DNA from: a virus
Length of the DNA stretch: 35,885 nt
Virus record (IMG/VR): IMGVR_UViG_3300008113_000198
Location: 940 to 36,824 of that record
Strand: one strand, 5' to 3'
Position numbers and translations under genes: made by a program. The notes under the pieces were generated by a model that saw only the letters and a program-made list of their open reading frames with translations, made no database searches and was not told the origin of the DNA. Positions 27,783 to 35,064 of the stretch are shown one piece after another; position 1 is the stretch's first letter, and each line of letters opens with the position of its first letter.

Positions 27783-28532
27783 TTATTTTACTTCAACAAA
27801 AGAGTCATCCGAGTCATTAAGAACAATCTCCTGAACCACTCTCTCCTTTGGTGAATAGTTTTTTATTATTGTTACCTTTTCGTCGTCCCCATCAAATGGT
27901 AAGTGTAAGTATTCTCCATGAGGATTTAAACCACCAACAGGGTAGTTGTTATTCCAAACAATTGCTTCACCCTTGATTGATTTAAACTTCGCCCCAAGTT
28001 TTGGGAAATCGACTTCTCCTCCTTCTAAAATAGTAGTTAAAAATATAATGACTGTCCAACTGCCGAAGGTAGCGTTGTAAACGTCTTCATCTCCCTTTAC
28101 ATGTTTTTGAATTTCAATAACGTCATCATCTTTAGGTTCAACACCTGTCAATGAATTGATTCTTTTTTCAATAATATCAAGGAATTCATCCTTCATTTCC
28201 AAAACACTATCACACTCAGCGTAGGTTAAGAAATCAGGTATACGATAAATCTCAAGTAAATTCGACTCTACTCGATAAACATTTGAGTTATCACACAAAG
28301 TTTTACTGAGCGGTAATAAACTAATCTTAGATGGTTTCGTTAATTCCTGTTGAGAGTATTGTCTTTGCCATATCATTGACTTAACCGGTTCAACTTCCAA
28401 TTCTTTCTTAATAGTTTCATATGAGAAACCATGATTCAAAAGAATATTGAAAATAGATTCCCTATCAAATCCGTTTACAACATTGGTCCAAATCCATAAT
28501 TTCCATTCAGGTGTGAAGTTGTTATATAACAT
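27783..28532 (-). CDS. Prolyl-4-hydroxylase-like 2OG-Fe oxygenase fold, divergent
   Basis: The C-terminal half of this 249-residue protein fits the P4H fold: VIIFLTTILEGGEVDFPKLG, KGEAIVWNNNYPVGGLNPHG and DEKVTIIKNY. The distal His is present (205 or 210), but the expected HxD pair before the first strand reads YNAT (152-155), so iron binding may be lost or altered. N-terminal part is unassigned. Confidence 0.68.
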   Translation of the reverse strand: MLYNNFTPEWKLWIWTNVVNGFDRESIFNILLNHGFSYETIKKELEVEPVKSMIWQRQYSQQELTKPSKISLLPLSKTLCDNSNVYRVESNLLEIYRIPDFLTYAECDSVLEMKDEFLDIIEKRINSLTGVEPKDDDVIEIQKHVKGDEDVYNATFGSWTVIIFLTTILEGGEVDFPKLGAKFKSIKGEAIVWNNNYPVGGLNPHGEYLHLPFDGDDEKVTIIKNYSPKERVVQEIVLNDSDDSFVEVK

Positions 28533-28543
28533 ATCTTATTATT

Positions 28544-29029
28544 TTAATTATCGAACCAAAATACAACTCGAAAGCCGTTTTCTTTTATTGTGTATCTTTT
28601 TTGGTCACCATCTGTAATCCAAAACTCCTCTTTGAATCTGATGTCCATGCGGTCAACAAACGCAGTTAGATTTTCAACAATCTCTTCGTTCTCTGAATTA
28701 TTGTATAGATAATCTTTAAGTTCTTTCAATGTGTAATAAGAAGGTGTATGAACAATATCGCCTCTTTCATATTCCTTTCTTATTATCTCGGTCACATCCT
28801 CAGGTAAACCTCTTGGGTCGGTAATTGGGTCCATAGAACCTCTTACCTCAGCAAGAATTGAAAATAAATCGTAATTTCTTCCCCAATAAAAGGGAACGTG
28901 GTCGTACTCCCTTTCGGAGTCATCCATTCCAAAATGTGGATTTAATTGCCAATGGTCAACATTGACCCATTTGTTTTCACCATTGATTGGTGTGTACTTC
29001 TCTAAGTAAACGTGTATATCGCATCCCAT
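28544..29029 (-). CDS. Conserved phage protein, MGCDIHVYLE type
   Basis: A 161-residue protein starting MGCDIHVYLEKYTPINGENK, with FYWGRNYDLFSILAEVRG (about residues 47-64) and RGLPEDVTEI. This is a well-marked family in phages, function unknown. The conserved Cys, Asp, His and Arg residues would suit an enzyme. Leaderless promoter upstream. Confidence 0.87.
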   Translation of the reverse strand: MGCDIHVYLEKYTPINGENKWVNVDHWQLNPHFGMDDSEREYDHVPFYWGRNYDLFSILAEVRGSMDPITDPRGLPEDVTEIIRKEYERGDIVHTPSYYTLKELKDYLYNNSENEEIVENLTAFVDRMDIRFKEEFWITDGDQKRYTIKENGFRVVFWFDN

Positions 29030-29033
29030 AATA

Positions 29034-29065
29034 AAAATATAAGAAAAAGAAATTGAATTACCAAA
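29034..29065 (-). promoter_or_regulatory. Leaderless Bacteroidota promoter
   Basis: On the minus strand TTTG at 29065 and TATATTTT at 29041-29034, 20 nt apart; the -7 box ends 4 nt before the ATG at 29029. Confidence 0.8.
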
Positions 29066-29067
29066 CT

Positions 29068-29664
29068 TTAAGATAAAGATTCTGGTAGATAAAGTAATGT
29101 AGGATTCTTTTTTTGGATATCCATGTCAGGATATCGTTTCTTAAACTCCATAACATCAAATCGTTTAGTAATGAGATGATAACCATTTTTAGTTGGGATT
29201 ATTGCATCAACCTTTGGACCTTCCGGTCTTAACATATGGATTTCATTACTAATTAGATTTTCAATTCCATTCTCTTTTGAATCTATATCAACAATCCAAC
29301 GTTTCTCCTGTGTCTTAATTTGACCAACAACACTATCAAATAATCCTTTCTGATTGTGTTGTCCATTCTGAATTCGTTGTGCCAAACTAACCATCATATT
29401 CAATGATACATCAAAGTGATTTTGTTTCTGAACATGGATGTATGCTCGTGCTTTGAACATCTCACATAACTGTTTGATTTCATCATACCTTGCTTCAAGA
29501 TGATTAACACTTTCAATACAATATGTTTTGATTGTTCTTACCGATTGATGGTTTGCTTTATCGGTGGATTGGTCTTTCTTACGTTTGAATACATAAAGCA
29601 TGTAAAAGTCGCCCTCGTTTTCGAAGTTCAAGAGCAACTTTATTATTTCTAAATTATCAATCAT
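29068..29664 (-). CDS. Conserved phage protein, possible primase-like fold
   Basis: A 198-residue protein with ARAYIHVQKQNHFDVSLNMM, RWIVDIDSKE (about residues 122-131) and IIPTKNGYHLITKRFD. The order of a DID pair followed by a GYHL motif recalls archaeo-eukaryotic primase cores, but the match is weak and I treat it as suggestion only. Overlaps the tiny repeat-bearing ORF upstream by 8 nt. Confidence 0.78.
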   Translation of the reverse strand: MIDNLEIIKLLLNFENEGDFYMLYVFKRKKDQSTDKANHQSVRTIKTYCIESVNHLEARYDEIKQLCEMFKARAYIHVQKQNHFDVSLNMMVSLAQRIQNGQHNQKGLFDSVVGQIKTQEKRWIVDIDSKENGIENLISNEIHMLRPEGPKVDAIIPTKNGYHLITKRFDVMEFKKRYPDMDIQKKNPTLLYLPESLS

Positions 29665-29737
29665 CTTTTTCTGGTGGTTCGTAGAAATCTACGTAGTCTT
29701 CGTAGAAATCTACGTAGTCAATGAATTCCTCATCCAT
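29657..29737 (-). CDS. Acidic micro-protein with heptapeptide repeat
   Basis: A 26-residue frame, MDEEFIDYVDFYEDYVDFYE then PPEKDD, with two exact copies of DYVDFYE encoded by a tandem 21-nt repeat. It overlaps the genes on both sides by 8 nt. The perfect DNA repeat points to recent slippage or duplication. Confidence 0.55.
   Translation of the reverse strand: MDEEFIDYVDFYEDYVDFYEPPEKDD
29679..29720 (-). repeat. 21-nt tandem repeat, two copies
   Basis: The plus-strand unit TTCGTAGAAATCTACGTAGT plus C occurs twice in a row. Each unit contains the palindrome GTAGATTTCTAC. The unit length of seven codons keeps the reading frame. Confidence 0.85.
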
Positions 29738-30011
29738 GATACTCGTAGATATCCCATTCGGGTTTGTTGTAACCATACATCTTGTGGATGTATGCATTCT
29801 CTGACCAATCAATCTTTGCTCGACGCTTAACCTCCGTTAAATAACGTTTGGCTTCTTTCATGTCATCAAAAATCATTGGTCGAAACTCTGAGTCCTTTTC
29901 TTTTTTCTTTGGCCACATCGTGTACCATAGATTCTCCAAATCGGTTGTTTCGTTGTTTAAGAATTGGATACAATCACGTGAGTGATAAAGGTCCTGAATG
30001 ATGTACTTCAT
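29730..30011 (-). CDS. Hypothetical protein
   Basis: A 93-residue protein (MKYIIQDLYHSRDCIQFLNN start) with helical middle and the tail SENAYIHKMYGYNKPEWDIY. Similar in style to the 59-residue protein at 30895, which also has a beta start then D(D)VKDAxxWIRR helix. Function unknown. Confidence 0.78.
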   Translation of the reverse strand: MKYIIQDLYHSRDCIQFLNNETTDLENLWYTMWPKKKEKDSEFRPMIFDDMKEAKRYLTEVKRRAKIDWSENAYIHKMYGYNKPEWDIYEYHG

Positions 30012-30108
30012 TTCTCTTTGGTGTTAATTAGAATATTGCTCTACCCGATTTAACCATTCCCTCAATCCTCTTTTCTTCAATGAATTTGAGGAAACGATAA
30101 AACCTTCT

Positions 30109-30139
30109 TAAATGTACAAAAAATCTTTTCTTTTTCAAA
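30109..30139 (-). promoter_or_regulatory. Possible promoter
   Basis: On the minus strand TTTG at 30139 and TACATTTA at 30116-30109. The stretch 30012-30134 also holds a short open frame ending FIEEKRIEGMVKSGRAIF that lacks an ATG, so I do not call a gene there. Confidence 0.45.
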
Positions 30140-30701
30140 ATAGTGATTTTAAATTTTCTTTTTCAATAGTTTGTTTTACTGCTTGGACATATCCATCTCC
30201 AGCTTCAGCATATACACTTGAGAGATACTGATAATATTCTCTTTCATTTCTGATATCAGAAAGATATCGACATTGGTAGAATGCATAATCATAAAGAGAT
30301 TCATACCAATTATCGTAGTATGCGTGCCCATGTTGAGTGCCCTTTGCTGTATTGATTCTAACAGTAGCTTGTTTCATCCCAAAGAGATTATGATTCTCTT
30401 TAAAGATTCTACTTTTGAATTTACCTGTCTCAACAATAGATTGAGCCATCACGATGTGGGGGAATCTCACGTTCAATCTTTTGAGTTCATCCACCATCTT
30501 TTCTTTACTGAATTTATTCTTCTCCGCTTCTAAACTAATGACCAGTAATTCTTTTTCGTGTTGGTCGAGAGAAGAAAATCTGTAAAATCTACCAAGTAAA
30601 AAGGAACCCATCATTAAGATTGCCATTGTTGACAATAATAATCTGGTTTTTTTCCAATCCTTTTTCCAAATCAACGTGTCTTTATCAAATTTATAAAACA
30701 T
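30135..30701 (-). CDS. Membrane-anchored glucosaminidase-type peptidoglycan hydrolase
   Basis: The 188-residue product has a cytoplasmic start, one transmembrane anchor (residues 20-38) and a FlgJ/Auto-type glucosaminidase domain: MAQSIVETGKF with catalytic-type Glu91, ENHNLFGMK, then YDNWYESLYDYAFYQCRYL. It would cut glycan strands of peptidoglycan outside the inner membrane, as an anchored endolysin or a wall-opening enzyme for envelope insertion. Confidence 0.85.
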   Translation of the reverse strand: MFYKFDKDTLIWKKDWKKTRLLLSTMAILMMGSFLLGRFYRFSSLDQHEKELLVISLEAEKNKFSKEKMVDELKRLNVRFPHIVMAQSIVETGKFKSRIFKENHNLFGMKQATVRINTAKGTQHGHAYYDNWYESLYDYAFYQCRYLSDIRNEREYYQYLSSVYAEAGDGYVQAVKQTIEKENLKSLF

Positions 30702-30727
30702 AACATTATAATTTTAAGGTTAAACAA

Positions 30728-30898
30728 TTAATGGACCAATTTTGAATAGTATGAATCGTAGTAAGTTTTTGTCATCAGGTGTCCACCCAAAACTTTTTGG
30801 TTTTCGAGTGCTTCGGTAAATGTTTCAAAGTACAAAACCGAATTCATGGTGAAAACAACCCAATTCTTTTCCGTGGTTAAACATTTCCTTTCCATCAT
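30728..30898 (-). CDS. Hypothetical small protein, 56 residues
   Basis: Reads MMERKCLTTEKNWVVFTMNS, then a helix and a Tyr-rich tail (TKTYYDSYYSKLVH). Overlaps the upstream gene by 4 nt. A beta-hairpin followed by a helix is likely. Function unknown. Confidence 0.7.
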   Translation of the reverse strand: MMERKCLTTEKNWVVFTMNSVLYFETFTEALENQKVLGGHLMTKTYYDSYYSKLVH

Positions 30899-31074
30899 GA
30901 TTTATTTGGATGACCGAATGGATATTCTTTGATGTTTCTCACTCGTGCATTCCAAGAATTTCTGCGAATCCAAGCGAATGCATCCTTGACATCATCAAAG
31001 ACAATATCCCGACGCTCCCACTTGCAGTTTTGGGTGTCGGGAATGAAGTCATAAAAAATATGAATCTTGTTCAT
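30895..31074 (-). CDS. Hypothetical small basic protein, 59 residues
   Basis: Reads MNKIHIFYDFIPDTQNCKWE, then RRDIVFDDVKDAFAWIRRNS. Beta strand, loop and helix resemble the product at 29730-30011, so the two may be related. First gene after a consensus promoter. Confidence 0.72.
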   Translation of the reverse strand: MNKIHIFYDFIPDTQNCKWERRDIVFDDVKDAFAWIRRNSWNARVRNIKEYPFGHPNKS

Positions 31075-31098
31075 GGTTTGTTAGAATTAAATTCATAA

Positions 31099-31130
31099 CA
31101 AACATAAAGCACTTTTTTGGAATATCCAAA
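31099..31130 (-). promoter_or_regulatory. Bacteroidota promoter
   Basis: On the minus strand TTTG at 31130 and TATGTTTG at 31106-31099, 20 nt apart; leader of about 20 nt to the ATG at 31074. Confidence 0.85.
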
Positions 31131-31148
31131 AAATATTCTAAAAAATTT

Positions 31149-31454
31149 TTATAAACCCTTGTAGGGGATGTCAACCTCAATTTCGTAGCTTGGGTGACGT
31201 AGTCTGAAATACTTGATTAAACCAAATACCTGTTCATTAAATTCATCACTTACCAATCGGTAAGTTACTTCCCTGACAATTTTACCATCATCATATGCAA
31301 CCTCGATGTTTGCCATGGTTGCCATTAGTTTACCATCGTAGTAAACATCGGTACCTTTAAAACTGAATTTATCGGTATTAATATTACGCAGAGGGTTAGA
31401 TGCACAACCTAAAACAAATAGGGTTGTGAGAAACAGAAGTGTTATTTTTTTCAT
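31149..31454 (-). CDS. Lipoprotein
   Basis: A 101-residue protein with signal peptide MKKITLLFLTTLFVLGCASN and lipobox VLGC (Cys17). The mature domain is beta-rich. It overlaps the thioesterase-like gene by 4 nt, so they are co-translated. Confidence 0.82.
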   Translation of the reverse strand: MKKITLLFLTTLFVLGCASNPLRNINTDKFSFKGTDVYYDGKLMATMANIEVAYDDGKIVREVTYRLVSDEFNEQVFGLIKYFRLRHPSYEIEVDIPYKGL

Positions 31455-31840
31455 GGTCTTGAGTTAATTTCCTGTGTTAATCGTTCACGAACTTTGTCGC
31501 TGATTGGTATTGAGTTTCCGTCTTCATCAACACGAACAAATGTGATGTTGGTTGATAACAGACCATCTTCCTCATGTGTGTACACATTAAAAGACCTAGC
31601 TTCCAAGTATAGAGTTATTGAGGTGTTACCAATCTTGGCAACCTCACCATAAATTTTTAAAAGAGAACCCTCTTTTGCTGGTTTACTAAAAACACATTTG
31701 TCAATGCAAATGGTTACCATTCGTCTGTTGTGACAAACTTCCATGGCATATGCTGCGGCGGATGCGTCTATCCACGCCATGAGTTTTCCCCCGAATAGAT
31801 TTCCATGAAACCCTAAGTCGGATTTCTTGATGGGGTGCAT
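31451..31840 (-). CDS. Hotdog-fold acyl-CoA thioesterase (YciA type)
   Basis: A protein of about 129 residues with MHPIKKSDLGFHGNLFGGKL, then MAWIDASAAAYA, the hotdog core with the Asp used by YciA/BACH-type thioesterases. It would hydrolyse acyl-CoA. The ATG at 31840 is chosen because an upstream TTG (31864) lies inside a TAATTTTG box. Unusual in a phage; it may alter fatty-acyl pools or lipid synthesis. Confidence 0.84.
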   Translation of the reverse strand: MHPIKKSDLGFHGNLFGGKLMAWIDASAAAYAMEVCHNRRMVTICIDKCVFSKPAKEGSLLKIYGEVAKIGNTSITLYLEARSFNVYTHEEDGLLSTNITFVRVDEDGNSIPISDKVRERLTQEINSRP

Positions 31841-31866
31841 ATTGATTAAATTCAATTTCTTCAAAA

Positions 31867-32046
31867 TTATAATTTTCCTAAATTAAAACGCTTCAGTAAT
31901 ATATCACAAATTGATTTCATACTGATTGATTTGAAATTGTCGTCTTTTTTAATCACATTAAATAAAACAACATCTTTCTCAACTTCCTTTTTCTTTTCGA
32001 ATTCTTTAAATGAATTCTCAAGAGTTTCGTCAATCCAATTTTTCAT
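31867..32046 (-). CDS. Hypothetical small helical protein, 59 residues
   Basis: Reads MKNWIDETLENSFKEFEKKK, an acidic-basic helix, then KSICDILLKRFNLGKL. No family recognised. It begins 14 nt after the beta-barrel gene stop. Function unknown. Confidence 0.68.
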   Translation of the reverse strand: MKNWIDETLENSFKEFEKKKEVEKDVVLFNVIKKDDNFKSISMKSICDILLKRFNLGKL

Positions 32047-32060
32047 ACTAATGTTTTTAA

Positions 32061-32555
32061 TTAAAACAAATAAAGTTTTGCTCCGATTGTTAAATGGGTT
32101 TCGTAACTATCGTATAATTCTTGGAACATATGTAAGGATAGGTAAACAGGATTGGTGATTCTAAAGTCTCCACCCGTTTTGATAACCATACCTTTATATG
32201 ATTGATTAATAGAAGGTCCGATACCACCACTCAATAACAATCTTCTAACGTTTTTGTTCTGATAAAGATAATTAATCACATAATATGTGTCGACTGGTTT
32301 ACTGTTTAACACAAATGGTTCGTCTTGAACAATGTACATTCCGATAGATATTGGTTTATAACCCAATTCAATCGACGCAATACTATTCCTTGGGGTAAAT
32401 CCATATCCCACAGAATAAAAAGAGTTATAATTCCTCGGACCATAAGACAAAGAATGGTTAAAGATACGTGAACCAATCCCCGGGTTTAGTTGCCCAAATA
32501 CCGGAGATTGACCCAACAATATAATAACTAAAATAAATCTTTTTATTTTTTCCAT
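32061..32555 (-). CDS. Outer-membrane beta-barrel protein
   Basis: A 164-residue protein with a signal peptide (residues 1-21, VFGQ cut site), strands of alternating residues, glycine/tyrosine turns and a C-terminal strand ending KLYLF, the classic barrel end for BAM insertion. It should insert in the host outer membrane; blocking further phage adsorption is a reasonable but unproven role. Confidence 0.8.
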   Translation of the reverse strand: MEKIKRFILVIILLGQSPVFGQLNPGIGSRIFNHSLSYGPRNYNSFYSVGYGFTPRNSIASIELGYKPISIGMYIVQDEPFVLNSKPVDTYYVINYLYQNKNVRRLLLSGGIGPSINQSYKGMVIKTGGDFRITNPVYLSLHMFQELYDSYETHLTIGAKLYLF

Positions 32556-32938
32556 GGCTCAATACCAAGTTTACCAAAGATGTTATTCGCTTTGGTTCTA
32601 AATGCAACCTCAGTTTCGTACACATCAATAAACTTTCGTTCATTATGGATTGCTGTTGTGTGGTCACGATTACCAATCATGTGTCCAATATGTGTGTATG
32701 TACAACCGAGTTTTCTCCTGAGGATGTAAGTGATAACTAATCGAGCATCAACTAAGAATCTCTTCCTATGTTTTGACACCATCATCTCATGAGTGATACC
32801 AAATTTTTCAAGAACTACCTTGATTATTTGGTTTTCATCCATCCTGTCTTTTAAAGGTTTTAGATATGGATGAATATTTGAATCAAGCATCTCATATTTA
32901 AGACCGGGAAAAATGTAAGGGCTAATTTTATCCGACAT
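32543..32938 (-). CDS. DnaA domain-IV-like DNA-binding protein
   Basis: A 131-residue protein whose C-terminal 80 residues match DnaA domain [35 protein letters not shown] and the signature RDHTTAIHN (91-99). There is no AAA+ domain. It likely binds DnaA-box-type DNA and could redirect host initiation or fire phage replication. ATG at 32938 overlaps the upstream gene by 11 nt. Confidence 0.86.
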   Translation of the reverse strand: MSDKISPYIFPGLKYEMLDSNIHPYLKPLKDRMDENQIIKVVLEKFGITHEMMVSKHRKRFLVDARLVITYILRRKLGCTYTHIGHMIGNRDHTTAIHNERKFIDVYETEVAFRTKANNIFGKLGIEPWKK

Positions 32939-33200
32939 TAGGTAGTTCTTGAATTTTTGTGAGATAATCATTTACTTCGTCTTCACTAAGATATCCAATC
33001 ACATCATTTGTGATTGGTGTATCATAGGTAAGGTTACCATTATTATCCAATACCGCCATTTCATAAAGACCGTCTTTACCACCATAAGTGTATGGTCCTT
33101 TTACAACAGATGCTCCGTAACCATTATCGAATTGAATTCGTGACGCAATTCCCATGTCGTGAGGTCTGTCTTCAAAAACTAAATCCTTAAAATTTTTCAT
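32928..33200 (-). CDS. Conserved phage protein, unknown
   Basis: A 90-residue protein with [20 protein letters not shown] and [20 protein letters not shown] (about residues 4-43), a pattern that recurs in phages without known function. It overlaps the next upstream gene by 1 nt. Confidence 0.82.
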   Translation of the reverse strand: MKNFKDLVFEDRPHDMGIASRIQFDNGYGASVVKGPYTYGGKDGLYEMAVLDNNGNLTYDTPITNDVIGYLSEDEVNDYLTKIQELPNVG

Positions 33201-33406
33201 TAGTTAACTATTTTACGTACAAAATAAGAATGTCCCGAGTCAGTGTTTGCATTTAACAATTCCACCATCTTGTTTACCTCATCTTCATTTTCGAATTCCT
33301 CAACTTCACCTTGTGAGTCATTCATGATTACGTAGAGATAGTGAGGTTCTCCATCTGCGTGAAGCTTGTCCGTAATCATTTTCTTAATAATAATGTATCG
33401 TGCCAT
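33200..33406 (-). CDS. Hypothetical small protein
   Basis: A 68-residue protein ([20 protein letters not shown]) with alternating beta strands and a helix. The ATG at 33406 follows the upstream stop by 1 nt. Function unknown. Confidence 0.75.
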   Translation of the reverse strand: MARYIIIKKMITDKLHADGEPHYLYVIMNDSQGEVEEFENEDEVNKMVELLNANTDSGHSYFVRKIVN

Positions 33407-33407
33407 T

Positions 33408-33956
33408 TTAGATTGATAAATAAAGTCGATTGTGGTTGTACAGAGCCACCGGATTTTCCTCGGCAATATGTCCGTACTTTTCCATCACATGTTCATAAGC
33501 TTTGTCCTGTGGTTCATTGATGACCTCGGAAAGGATATTACAGAATCCAAAATTAGATTCGTCAACAACCGCTTGTTTTGTACCGGGTAAACCACAATAG
33601 TATGCTTCACCAACTTCGCTGATAAACATGCCCGAGTAGAAACCTTTAAGTCCGTGAAAATCAACAAACTTATCAGCATTACACCAAATAAAAACTGAGT
33701 TGTCTTTCTCTTTAAGAAGTGGAACAATCGTGTGGTCAATAATGTAACCACCCGAGTTTTTAAATGCGCCAACACTAAATAAACCACCAGGTGCTCCGTG
33801 ACCCATCATCATGACACGGTCGTGTTCCTTAATTAACTCTTTTATATCCTCTTTGCTTACACCACCAGTCACCAATGTTTTATTGGGAATTGGGTTGTAA
33901 ACGATGTCCAAGAACGACGTTGAGCCGTCTTTTGGATGAATGATTAATGTTTTCAT
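33408..33956 (-). CDS. Caspase/CHAT-like fold protein
   Basis: A 182-residue protein with the paired hallmarks of a caspase-type fold: VMMMGHGAPGGL (His53) and SVFIWCNADKF (Cys92), each after a hydrophobic strand. This would form a His-Cys protease dyad. Compact and lacking extra domains. A leaderless promoter with consensus boxes drives it. A role against host proteins or defence is possible but unproven. Confidence 0.7.
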   Translation of the reverse strand: MKTLIIHPKDGSTSFLDIVYNPIPNKTLVTGGVSKEDIKELIKEHDRVMMMGHGAPGGLFSVGAFKNSGGYIIDHTIVPLLKEKDNSVFIWCNADKFVDFHGLKGFYSGMFISEVGEAYYCGLPGTKQAVVDESNFGFCNILSEVINEPQDKAYEHVMEKYGHIAEENPVALYNHNRLYLSI

Positions 33957-33960
33957 ACCA

Positions 33961-33992
33961 CAAAGATATTAACAACATTTGAATATTCCAAA
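33961..33992 (-). promoter_or_regulatory. Leaderless Bacteroidota promoter
   Basis: On the minus strand TTTG at 33992 and TATCTTTG at 33968-33961, 20 nt apart; the -7 box ends 4 nt before the ATG at 33956. Confidence 0.88.
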
Positions 33993-34034
33993 AAATATTT
34001 CAAATATTTTTATATAAATCTATTTTAATTATAA

Positions 34035-35054
34035 TCATCTACCCAAGAGGTTCCTTGGAGTTGTTTGCATTGCCATCGCACCGATATCTTCGTTAACGTA
34101 CCGTTCATTCAGAATCTCTCTTGGAGATTCAGTCACTTCCATGTCGGGTTCAAACTCTGCTCTCTCTTCCATTAGTCCATCTTCAATCATTGGCACCGGT
34201 TCTTCTCTCATATCCATTTCACCAATCGCTATACTCTTATTCTGCATAGTTTCTAACAATTGTTGTTGTGCCTTTTTATCCTGGTAGCTTAGTAAATCAA
34301 GATTAGGTGTGTAACAATTTTGGAATTCATTTCTAATGATTTCTAAAATGAATGTTGGTAATGCAGATTCCATTGAATCGATTCTGTTATCAATCTGATT
34401 CCAAAATGACAACTCAGGGTCATCCTTTCTTAATGATTTATATGCCGCAACCTTTAAACCAGTTTTCTTGTTCATCGTATAAATCAAAATACCTTTACCT
34501 GCGTAACGTAAGAAATACTCGGGATTGGTTTCTTGAGTTGTACACCACTTAGTTGATGAACCGTACTTGCGAGATGCGATATATGTCAATGGTTTAATAA
34601 CAACCCACTCATCATCACTATGAAGATTGATGATTTGTTTTTCTAAATCTTTCTCAAGTACTTTAATCTCAGCAAGACCTGTGGATATCATGATTTCATC
34701 GAAATTAGAGTAACGAGATAAATCATTATTCTCAATTAATCCTCTCTCATTATATTCACAGAATTTAATAAACGATTTCAAGTCGGAATAATTAAACATA
34801 CCATCAATAAAACGATACATAAATAACAACTGAACATCATTAAATGAATTTAAACTTTCAGGTTTAATCCCAAATTCTCTTGCCCATGATTCCCTCATCT
34901 CTTGGGTGTACACATTTAAATTCTTTGTTTTCTTCATAATACGAAGAAGAGTTTCAACGTACTTTGATTTACCTTCAGGGATAAATAATTGGAGAACCTC
35001 AACCATGTTGATTACATTCTCTGAGTCTGTTTGTAAGTTTTTGATTCGTGACAT
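34035..35054 (-). CDS. WCTT-family phage protein, second copy
   Basis: A 339-residue paralogue of the protein at 23018: WVVIKPLTYIASRKYGSSTK then WCTTQET (Cys171), followed by GILIYTMNKKTGLKVA. The N-terminal 140 residues are helical and diverge from the first copy; the C-terminal tail is acidic and low in complexity. Function unknown. Confidence 0.82.
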   Translation of the reverse strand: MSRIKNLQTDSENVINMVEVLQLFIPEGKSKYVETLLRIMKKTKNLNVYTQEMRESWAREFGIKPESLNSFNDVQLLFMYRFIDGMFNYSDLKSFIKFCEYNERGLIENNDLSRYSNFDEIMISTGLAEIKVLEKDLEKQIINLHSDDEWVVIKPLTYIASRKYGSSTKWCTTQETNPEYFLRYAGKGILIYTMNKKTGLKVAAYKSLRKDDPELSFWNQIDNRIDSMESALPTFILEIIRNEFQNCYTPNLDLLSYQDKKAQQQLLETMQNKSIAIGEMDMREEPVPMIEDGLMEERAEFEPDMEVTESPREILNERYVNEDIGAMAMQTTPRNLLGR

Positions 35055-35064
35055 TCTAAATGAA

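Noticed and set aside
30012-30134. Short gene encoding FIEEKRIEGMVKSGRAIF
   Set aside because: The frame looks protein-like and has a possible promoter, but there is no ATG, GTG or TTG start after that promoter, so I left it as unassigned.
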